A DNA stretch of 5,005 nt from an uncultured Prosthecobacter sp. (GTDB lineage Bacteria; Verrucomicrobiota; Verrucomicrobiia; Verrucomicrobiales; Verrucomicrobiaceae), in NCBI GenBank assembly GCA_937941745.1, contig CALDGV010000841.1, positions 1 through 5,005 on the forward strand, given 5' to 3'. Position numbers and translations under genes: made by a program. The notes beneath the pieces are model-generated. The model ran no database searches and was not told where the DNA came from. It worked only from the letters and a program-made list of their open reading frames with translations. Below, piece after piece: positions 1-5,005 of the stretch. Position 1 is the stretch's first letter; the number at the start of each line of letters is the position of its first letter.

Positions 1-30
1 TTCGGCGGCGGTGGGGACCTTGGCGGACAT
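1..30 (-). CDS. Possible N-terminus of a divergent gene (10 codons visible)
   Basis: On the minus strand an ATG at 30-28 opens a frame reading MSAKVPTAAE before it runs off the left edge. Nine of the ten codons end in G or C, as in the certain genes here. An in-frame stop lies upstream at 81-79, with no other ATG, GTG or TTG between it and this ATG, so the ATG would be the first usable start. There is no Shine-Dalgarno sequence in front of it, only a pyrimidine-rich run. A candidate promoter sits at a suitable distance. Ten residues are too few to name a family, and this could be a chance open frame. Confidence 0.33.
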   Translation of the reverse strand, partial: MSAKVPTAAE

Positions 31-54
31 GAGAGGGACGGGAAAGGGGCGCGG

Positions 55-82
55 AGTATGGCAGGGAGGGGCGGCTCGTCAA
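55..82 (-). promoter_or_regulatory. Candidate sigma-70-type promoter for the divergent minus-strand gene
   Basis: Read on the minus strand, TTGACG (82-77, five of six matches to the -35 consensus) is followed after 16 nt by CATACT (60-55, four of six to the -10 consensus). Transcription would begin around position 48, leaving a leader of roughly 18 nt before the ATG at 30. This comes from consensus matching by eye in GC-rich DNA; the match is moderate and the spacer slightly short. Confidence 0.25.
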
Positions 83-111
83 AGGGTCAAGAGGGGGCAT
101 GGAGCCGGGAG

Positions 112-150
112 AAAGGCAGGGCCGCCCTTGCAGCAAACCCGCCTGCCTTT
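112..150. repeat. 9-bp perfect inverted repeat in the divergent intergenic region
   Basis: AAAGGCAGG at 112-120 is the exact reverse complement of CCTGCCTTT at 142-150, separated by 21 nt. It lies between the possible minus-strand start at 30 and the methyltransferase start at 206. It could be a hairpin in the leader of the plus-strand gene or an operator with two half-sites. There is no T-tract after either arm, so it does not look like an intrinsic terminator. I see no convincing plus-strand promoter around it. The rest of 83-205 shows nothing recognisable beyond a weak purine-rich site near 191-197. Confidence 0.35.
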
Positions 151-205
151 GGACTATCAGTGCAGCGGCTCGCCTGCCGTTGCTGGATTTGGGTAGGCTC
201 GCCGG

Positions 206-1213
206 ATGTCCCACCCTGCCATCCTCACGACCACGGTCGGCTCCTACCCCCTTCCGGACTGGCTTTCCGCCCTGCCGAGCGAGCAGGCGCTGACGGATGC
301 CACGCGGGTCGTCTTTGACACGCAGCGGCAGGCGGGGATCGACCTGCCGACGGACGGTGAACTGTATCGCTTCGACGTGAACCATCCGGATACGAATGGG
401 ATGATCGAATACTTTGTGCACCGGCTCGGTGGCTGCGATGCCCGGGTGGGAAGGCTGGATTCGGCGAGGTTCCGGGCCCGGCAGGAGATGGGCTTCCGGG
501 CCAAGCCTGCCGCCGTGGTGCGCTCGGCCATCACCGAGGGCGTGCTGAACCTGCCGGAGGACTGCGCCCGGGCGGGCCGGGTGGCAGGCGGGAGCTTCAA
601 GTTCACCCTCACCAGCCCCTACATGCTCGCCCGCACCCTGCTGGATGAGCATTACCACGACTTTGAGGCGCTGACACTGGCCGTGGCGGATGCCATGGCC
701 GCCCAGGCAGCCGACCTGCGCTGCGACTGTGTGCAGGTGGATGAGGCCAACATCCCCGGCAATCCGGCCGATGCACCGCTGGCGGCGCGGGCGATCAACC
801 GCGTGCTGGATGCGGTGAAGACCACGAAGGCGGTGCACTTCTGCTTTGGCAACTACGGCGGGCAGACCATCCAGAAGGGGGAGTGGGCGGCACTGACCGC
901 CTTTCTGAACGAACTGCGCGCCGACCACCTCGTGCTGGAGCTGGCGCACCGGCCCGGCTCTGACCTGCAGGCTCTGCGGGCGCTCGATCCGAACATCGGC
1001 GTGGGCCTGGGCGTGGTGGACATCAAGGTGAACCACATCGAGACCGCCGACGAGATCGCCCGAAGGATCGAGACGGCTGAAAAGGTGCTCGGTGCAGGCC
1101 GCGTGAGGTTCATCCACCCCGACTGCGGCTTCTGGATGCTGAAGCGCAGCATCGCCGACCGGAAGATCGAGGCGCTGGCCAAGGGGCGGGACCGCTTTCT
1201 GGGGCGGGTTTGA
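206..1213 (+). CDS. MetE C-terminal-like methyltransferase (cobalamin-independent methionine synthase family)
   Basis: A complete 335-residue cytoplasmic protein matching the catalytic C-terminal barrel of cobalamin-independent methionine synthase, which transfers a methyl group to the zinc-bound thiol of homocysteine. Visible family motifs are TTTVGSYP (8-15), the TDGELYRFD segment (49-57, E52), QVDEANIP (177-184, D179), HFC (H211, C213), LVLELAHRPGSD (E245) and HPDCGFW (C307). H211, C213, E245 and C307 fit the usual zinc ligands. Full MetE is about 750 residues with two barrels. This is a one-barrel protein, as in archaeal core-MetE proteins that take methyl from a corrinoid protein, so the methyl donor is uncertain. 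Related one-barrel proteins include other thiol alkyltransferases such as epoxyalkane:coenzyme M transferase. ATG 206 is the first possible start because an in-frame TAG lies at 194-196; GGTAGG at 192-197 may be a weak ribosome site. The next gene starts 72 nt after the stop. Family is confident; substrate is not. Confidence 0.9.
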   Translation: MSHPAILTTTVGSYPLPDWLSALPSEQALTDATRVVFDTQRQAGIDLPTDGELYRFDVNHPDTNGMIEYFVHRLGGCDARVGRLDSARFRARQEMGFRAKPAAVVRSAITEGVLNLPEDCARAGRVAGGSFKFTLTSPYMLARTLLDEHYHDFEALTLAVADAMAAQAADLRCDCVQVDEANIPGNPADAPLAARAINRVLDAVKTTKAVHFCFGNYGGQTIQKGEWAALTAFLNELRADHLVLELAHRPGSDLQALRALDPNIGVGLGVVDIKVNHIETADEIARRIETAEKVLGAGRVRFIHPDCGFWMLKRSIADRKIEALAKGRDRFLGRV

Positions 1214-1218
1214 GCCGG

Positions 1219-1238
1219 GGTGGTCGAAAACCGCCTTT
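1219..1238 (+). terminator. Weak intrinsic terminator candidate after the methyltransferase gene
   Basis: Five bases after the TGA, GGTGGT (1219-1224) pairs with ACCGCC (1230-1235), six pairs including one G-U, across a CGAAA loop. TTT then CC follows at 1236-1240. The stem is short and the T-run only three bases, so it may act weakly or not at all. If functional, it would separate the methyltransferase from the PSD1 gene. Confidence 0.3.
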
Positions 1239-1285
1239 CCTGTCCAAAAAAGCGCTGGTCTGGCCTCGTATGCTCACTCCAAGCC

Positions 1286-4200
1286 ATGTCTCACGCCTTT
1301 CCGCGTCTCACCTCCCTCAGCCTGCTTCTCGCCGGAGCGGCCTCTGCCCAGGCCGCGCCCTCCGCCGAGGCGCTGAAGTTCTTTGAGTCGAAGATCCGCC
1401 CGATCCTGGTGCAGAGCTGCCAGGAATGCCACGGCGAGAAGAAGCACAAGGGTGAGCTGAGGCTGGACAACCTGCCCTACATCCTGCACGGCGGCGAAAC
1501 CGGCCCGGCCATCGTGCCGCACAAGCCCGATGAGTCCCTGCTGATCAAGGCGGTGAGCTATGAAGATTCGGACATGGAGATGCCGCCGGACGGCAAGCTG
1601 CCGGATGATCAGATTGCCGCGCTGAAGCAGTGGATCGCGATGGGCGCACCCTGGCCGGAAAACGAGGTGGCTGCTGCCAAGCCTCCGCGTCGGCCGGGTG
1701 AATTCACCGCCGAAGACAGGGCCTGGTGGGCCTTTCAGCCTGTGAAGGAGCCGCCCGTGCCGGCCGTGAAGCATGAGGGCAATGCCATCGACGCCTTCAT
1801 CGAAGCCAAACGCACCGCTGCCGGGCTGAAAGCCAGCCCGCAGGCTTCGCCTGAGGAGCTGATCCGGCGTCTCTCCTTTGACCTCACCGGCCTGCCGCCG
1901 ACGCCGGAGGAGGTGAAGCAGTTCGAGCAGGAATGCGCCGCAGGCTCCGACAAGGCGGAGCATGCCTACGAAAGGCTGGTGGACCGCCTGCTGGCCTCGC
2001 CCCGCTTTGGCGAGCGCATGGCCCAGCACTGGCTGGACCTGGTGCGCTATGCGGAGTCGGAAGGCTACCGCCTGGATGCCTACCGCCCGAACGTCTGGCC
2101 TTACCGCGACTACGTCATCGAGTCGTTCAACCAGGACAAGCCCTACCATCAGTTCGTGAAGGAGCAGATCGCAGGCGATGAAATCGCCCCGGGGGACCCG
2201 AAGAGCGAGATCGCCACCGCCTTCCTCCGCCACACCGTTTATGAATACAACCAGCGCGATGCCGAGGGGCAGTGGCGCACAATCATGAACGAGGTCACGG
2301 ATGTGACGGCGGATGTTTTTCTGGGCATGAGCGTGCAGTGCGCGCAGTGCCATGACCACAAGTTCGATCCGATCCTGCAGAAGGATTATTACCGCCTTCA
2401 GTCCTTCTTGGCCAACATCACCTGGCCGGAGGACAAGGTGTATGCCACGAAGGAGGAGATCGCCGCGCATGCGAAGCAGCATCAGGCCTGGCTGGAGGCC
2501 ACGAAGGAGCCACGTGCCGTGATTGATGGCATCATCGAGCCGCGCATCCAGAACGCGCAGAAGAGCGCGATGGAGAAGTTCCCCGAGGAGGTCGTGGCCA
2601 TGTGGCGGAAGCCGCGTGAGCAGCGCACGCCTTATGAGGAGCAGATCGTCCAGCTGGCCTGGAGGCAGGCCGAGTATGAGCGCTACCGCTTCAAGACGGA
2701 CAAAATCAAAGATCCCGAGGCCATGCAGCTGCGCGAGGCTCAGGCCAGGCTGGCGGCCTTTGATGCCCTGAAACCGAAGCCTCTCCTCACCGCCTATGCC
2801 ATTGGCGAGACCGGCCCTGTGGCGCGCGACGTGAAGTTCAAGACCCGCCGCAGCGGTGAGATCGAGGCCAAGCCCGGCTTCCTGACCATCCTGGACCCCG
2901 GCGAGGCCGTGATTCCTGCCGCGAAGCCCGGTGCGAAGACCAGCGGACGCCGCAGCGTGCTGGCCGACTGGTTCACGAAGGCCGACAATCCGCTGACCAC
3001 CCGTGTGATCGTGAACCGGCTCTGGTCCTGGCATTTTGGCCGGGGCATTTCCGGCACGCCGAGCGATTTTGGCCGCCTCGGAGAGGCGCCGACGCATCCG
3101 GAGCTGCTCGACTGGCTGACGGTGCAGTTCCTGAAGGGCGGCTGGAAGATGAAGCCGATCCACAAGATGATCGTCATGAGTGCCGCCTACCGCCAGAGCA
3201 CGCTGCTGCATGACAAGACGGCCATGCAGTCCGATCCGGAAAACAAGCTGCTCTGGCGCTTCCCCCCGCGGCGCCTGGATGCCGAGCAGGCCCGCGATGC
3301 AGTGCTCTTTGCCAGTGGTGAGCTGGATCTGACCATGGGCGGCGAGGGCGTGGAGGCTTCGAAGCCGCGCCGCAGCATCTACACGCGCAAGATCCGCAAC
3401 ACGCAGGATGAATTCCTGCAAAGCCTGGATGCACCGCCGGGCTTCTCCAGCCTGCCGACACGCGACGCCACCACCACGGCCACACAGAGCCTGCTCATGA
3501 TCAACGGCGAATGGCCGCTGGAGCGTGCCCGCAGCATGGCGACGCGGCTGGTGCAGGACAAGCCGGCGGGGGATCCGGCGCTGGTCATGCGTGCCTACGA
3601 GCTCGCGCTGGGCCGCGAGCCCACCCAGACGGAGGCGAAGGATGCGCTGAGCTTCCTCAACAGCCAGCGTGCCCGCTTGAAAAAATCCCTTCCTCCACCT
3701 CCCGCCGACCTTCCCGCCATCGCCGATGCCCGGCCTTACTTCGGCGCTCCGGCACCAACGAAGACCACCAAAACCCTTTGGATGGAACCCGGCAGCAGGA
3801 ACGAGAAGCTGCGTGTGGGCAGCACCCAGGCGATGGAGGGCAATGACTTTGCCATCGAGGCCGTCGTGAACCTGAAAAGCCTGTATCCCAGCGGCTCAGT
3901 GCGCACCATCGCCTCCCGCTGGGACAACGACAAGGCCACGCGGGGCTGGGCTTTCGGCGTCACGAGTGAAAAGTCCGCCTACAAGCCGAACAACCTCATC
4001 GTGCAGCTCGTGGGCGAGGATTTCCAGGGCAGCCTGGCTTATGAAGTCGTGGCCAGCGGGCTGCGCATTCCGGTGAACAAGCCGCATTATGTCGCCGCCG
4101 TGCTGCACAATGAGCCTGCCGAAGGGCAGAAGTTCGGCGGCACCATCACCTTTTATGCCCGCGATCTCAGTGATCCGGCCGCGCCCATGCAGAGCGTGAC

Positions 4201-4549
4201 TGTCGCACATCCGATCTGCGGCGGTTATGTCAGCCCCGAGCGCGCCCTTTACATCGGCGGGCGAGAAAAGGACAAAGCCAGCCTGTGGCATGGAGCCATC
4301 GCCCGGGTGGCGCTGCGCCAGGGCAGCCTGGATGCGGGCAAGCTCATGGCCTGGGTGGGCATGAACGACCCGACCTGTCTGGTGGATGTGAACGCTGATC
4401 TGGCCGCAGAACAGCTCAAGTCGGGCTGGAAGTGGGAGTCCAGCGCCCCTGCCACCTCCCCGAAAGGCAGCACCGATCCCAACCGCGAAGCCCTGGCCGA
4501 CCTCTGCCACGTGCTGTTGAACTCGAACGAGTTCTTTTACCTGCACTGA
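1286..4549 (+). CDS. Secreted PSCyt1-PSCyt2(DUF1549)-PSD1(DUF1553) protein with a LamG-like insertion
   Basis: A 1087-residue exported protein of a Planctomycetota/Verrucomicrobiota family of unknown biochemical role. Residues 1-23 are a signal peptide (R7, hydrophobic LSLLLAGAA, cleavage likely after AQA at 21-23). PSCyt1 (about 28-125) has a haem motif CQECH (C45, C48, H49) and an EMPPDGKL segment whose M99 is a likely axial ligand. DUF1549 (about 165-380) carries RRLSFDLTGLPPTPEEV (194-210), the SPRFGERMAQHWLDLVRYAE region (238-257) and a second CxxCH followed by DHKFDP (C352, C355, H356). A charged, helical middle (about 385-495) leads to DUF1553 (about 555-795), with VIVNRLWSWHFGRGI (574-588), SDFGRLGEAPTHPELLDW (593-610) and ALGREPT (774-780). 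A Pro-rich linker (801-826) then precedes a LamG-like beta-sandwich (about 850-1010, ending YIGGREKD and LWHGAIARVAL). The usual DUF1553 ending, LCHVLLNSNEFFYLH, closes the protein. The frame extends up to GTG 1220, but ATG 1286 directly precedes the signal peptide and is preferred; no Shine-Dalgarno is visible. Likely periplasmic. Domain assignment is firm; function is unknown. Confidence 0.95.
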   Translation: MSHAFPRLTSLSLLLAGAASAQAAPSAEALKFFESKIRPILVQSCQECHGEKKHKGELRLDNLPYILHGGETGPAIVPHKPDESLLIKAVSYEDSDMEMPPDGKLPDDQIAALKQWIAMGAPWPENEVAAAKPPRRPGEFTAEDRAWWAFQPVKEPPVPAVKHEGNAIDAFIEAKRTAAGLKASPQASPEELIRRLSFDLTGLPPTPEEVKQFEQECAAGSDKAEHAYERLVDRLLASPRFGERMAQHWLDLVRYAESEGYRLDAYRPNVWPYRDYVIESFNQDKPYHQFVKEQIAGDEIAPGDPKSEIATAFLRHTVYEYNQRDAEGQWRTIMNEVTDVTADVFLGMSVQCAQCHDHKFDPILQKDYYRLQSFLANITWPEDKVYATKEEIAAHAKQHQAWLEATKEPRAVIDGIIEPRIQNAQKSAMEKFPEEVVAMWRKPREQRTPYEEQIVQLAWRQAEYERYRFKTDKIKDPEAMQLREAQARLAAFDALKPKPLLTAYAIGETGPVARDVKFKTRRSGEIEAKPGFLTILDPGEAVIPAAKPGAKTSGRRSVLADWFTKADNPLTTRVIVNRLWSWHFGRGISGTPSDFGRLGEAPTHPELLDWLTVQFLKGGWKMKPIHKMIVMSAAYRQSTLLHDKTAMQSDPENKLLWRFPPRRLDAEQARDAVLFASGELDLTMGGEGVEASKPRRSIYTRKIRNTQDEFLQSLDAPPGFSSLPTRDATTTATQSLLMINGEWPLERARSMATRLVQDKPAGDPALVMRAYELALGREPTQTEAKDALSFLNSQRARLKKSLPPPPADLPAIADARPYFGAPAPTKTTKTLWMEPGSRNEKLRVGSTQAMEGNDFAIEAVVNLKSLYPSGSVRTIASRWDNDKATRGWAFGVTSEKSAYKPNNLIVQLVGEDFQGSLAYEVVASGLRIPVNKPHYVAAVLHNEPAEGQKFGGTITFYARDLSDPAAPMQSVTVAHPICGGYVSPERALYIGGREKDKASLWHGAIARVALRQGSLDAGKLMAWVGMNDPTCLVDVNADLAAEQLKSGWKWESSAPATSPKGSTDPNREALADLCHVLLNSNEFFYLH

Positions 4550-4550
4550 A

Positions 4551-4576
4551 GGCGGGCGGGCGCCTGCCCGCCTGCC
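4551..4576 (+). terminator. Strong GC-rich hairpin after the PSD1 gene, probable terminator
   Basis: Starting two bases after the TGA, GGCGGGCGGGC (4551-4561) pairs with GCCCGCCTGCC (4566-4576) across a GCCT loop. This gives eleven pairs, one of them G-U at 4554/4573. No T-tract follows (GCCAGCG), so it is not a classical intrinsic terminator. Its strength and position right after the stop codon suggest transcription termination or protection of the mRNA 3' end. Confidence 0.5.
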
Positions 4577-4608
4577 GCCAGCGATGCCTGAAATCCCGCG
4601 TGCATCGG

Positions 4609-4640
4609 TGCGGCTTCTGCTTCATGAACAGAAAGCCGCA
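4609..4640 (+). promoter_or_regulatory. Near-perfect 32-bp inverted repeat ending in the glgX start codon
   Basis: TGCGGCTTCTG (4609-4619) is the reverse complement of CAGAAAGCCGCA (4629-4640) apart from one extra A in the A-run of the right arm (4632-4634). The middle contains the perfect palindrome TTCATGAA (4621-4628). The last base of the right arm is the A of the ATG at 4640. As RNA it would form an 11-pair hairpin with a 9-nt loop covering the whole region where a ribosome site would sit. As DNA it resembles a dyad operator. No Shine-Dalgarno is visible outside it. The structure is seen directly; a regulatory role is inferred. Confidence 0.4.
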
Positions 4641-5005
4641 TGTCTCCCGACCCCGCCAGTTATCCCACCACCCCCGGCGCCCACCTGACGCCTGGGGGAG
4701 TGCATTTCACGGTCTTCTCGCGTCATGCGACTGCGCTCGATCTTTGCCTTTACGATGCCCAAAGGCCGACCTACGAGACTGCCCGGGTGCGGATGAAGCG
4801 TGGGGAGCGGGATCTCTGGCATGCTTTTGTGCCCGGGCTGAAATCCGGACAGCTCTACGGCTACCGGGCGCATGGCCCCTGGATGCCGCACAGCGCGCTG
4901 CGCTACAACGCGAACAAGCTGCTGCTCGATCCCTATGCCAAGGCCATTGCAGGCTGTCCGGAAGGCCGGGCTTCCATGCTGGGACTGGAGGGTCCAGGCT
5001 TTTTC
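4640..5005 (+). CDS. glgX: Glycogen debranching enzyme GlgX / isoamylase family, N-terminal part (runs off window)
   Basis: 122 residues are visible with no stop before the window end. The start of the protein fits the N-terminal CBM48 (isoamylase N) domain of GlgX-type debranching enzymes: GAHLTPGGVHFTVFSRHA (13-30), LDLCLYDA (33-40), the DLWHAFVPGL region (58-67), YGYRAHGPW (73-81), and RYNANKLLLDPYAKAI (88-103). GlgX hydrolyses alpha-1,6 branches of phosphorylase-trimmed glycogen in the cytoplasm. The catalytic GH13 barrel and its acidic residues lie beyond the window, so activity cannot be judged, and a TreX-like or isoamylase subtype is possible. The start is well fixed: an in-frame TGA lies at 4625-4627 and ATG 4640 is the only start codon after it before the conserved domain. 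There is no signal peptide. It begins 90 nt after the PSD1 gene, behind a strong hairpin, so it is probably transcribed separately. Confidence 0.88.
   Translation, partial: MSPDPASYPTTPGAHLTPGGVHFTVFSRHATALDLCLYDAQRPTYETARVRMKRGERDLWHAFVPGLKSGQLYGYRAHGPWMPHSALRYNANKLLLDPYAKAIAGCPEGRASMLGLEGPGFF

Noticed and set aside
11..318. Three small overlapping plus-strand open frames upstream of and into the methyltransferase gene
   Set aside because: They overlap each other, have biased low-complexity translations, and run into the confident gene at 206 in other frames.
1246..1274. TATGCT at 1269-1274 as a -10 box for the PSD1 gene
   Set aside because: No acceptable -35 hexamer occurs 16-18 nt upstream, and transcription would start only a few bases before the ATG at 1286.
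1220..1285. Upstream GTG start extending the PSD1 protein by 22 residues
   Set aside because: The extra residues (MVENRLSCPKKRW...) would put a charged stretch before a well-formed signal peptide and overlap the hairpin at 1219-1235. ATG 1286 is the natural start.
1274..3421. Long open frame of 715 codons on the minus strand opposite the PSD1 gene
   Set aside because: It lies entirely antisense to a gene with clear domains and a signal peptide. High G/C at third positions removes stop codons from the opposite strand, and the translation shows only His/Leu/Arg/Gly-rich low complexity.
3896..4546. 216-codon minus-strand frame opposite the LamG part of the PSD1 gene
   Set aside because: Same compositional shadow effect. 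It shows no recognisable domain and fully overlaps a conserved coding sequence.
4624..5005. ATG at 4624 opening an alternative frame without a stop up to the window end
   Set aside because: This frame encodes an Arg/Pro/Cys-rich sequence with no family resemblance, whereas the frame from 4640 gives clear CBM48/GlgX motifs. The ATG is simply the centre of the palindrome.

Overview
The window is GC-rich, densely coding bacterial DNA with strong G/C bias at third codon positions. The key lineage clue is the long middle gene. It combines a planctomycete-type cytochrome c domain (PSCyt1), DUF1549 (PSCyt2) and DUF1553 (PSD1), an architecture largely confined to the Planctomycetota-Verrucomicrobiota group. 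The moderate GC and weak or absent Shine-Dalgarno sites suggest a verrucomicrobial genome of the Prosthecobacter/Verrucomicrobium kind. This is inferred from gene content and has not been tested by any search.

Layout. Positions 1-205 are a short, apparently divergent intergenic region. A possible minus-strand gene starts at 30 and leaves the window on the left, with a candidate promoter behind it. A 9-bp inverted repeat lies in the middle. At 206-1213 (+) is a complete 335-residue protein of the cobalamin-independent methionine synthase C-terminal (MetE-like) family, with a plausible full set of zinc ligands. At 1286-4549 (+), 72 nt further on, is a 1087-residue secreted protein of the PSCyt1-PSCyt2-PSD1 type, with two CxxCH haem motifs and a LamG-like domain inserted just before the end of PSD1. 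At 4550-4639 is a 90-nt gap holding a strong GC-rich hairpin directly after the stop codon and a second, near-perfect 32-bp inverted repeat that runs into the next start codon. At 4640-5005 (+) is the N-terminal part of a glycogen debranching enzyme (GlgX/isoamylase family), cut by the window end.

The three plus-strand genes do not form an obvious pathway: a one-carbon/sulfur methyltransferase, an exported cytochrome-like protein of unknown function, and a cytoplasmic glycogen enzyme. A weak hairpin follows the first gene and a strong one follows the second, so they are probably at least two transcription units. I find no mobile element, CRISPR array, tRNA or rRNA. The most distinctive items are the LamG insertion in the PSD1 protein, the absence of a DUF1501 partner next to it in this window, and the palindrome abutting the glgX start. 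I do not see convincing evidence of a wholly new system.
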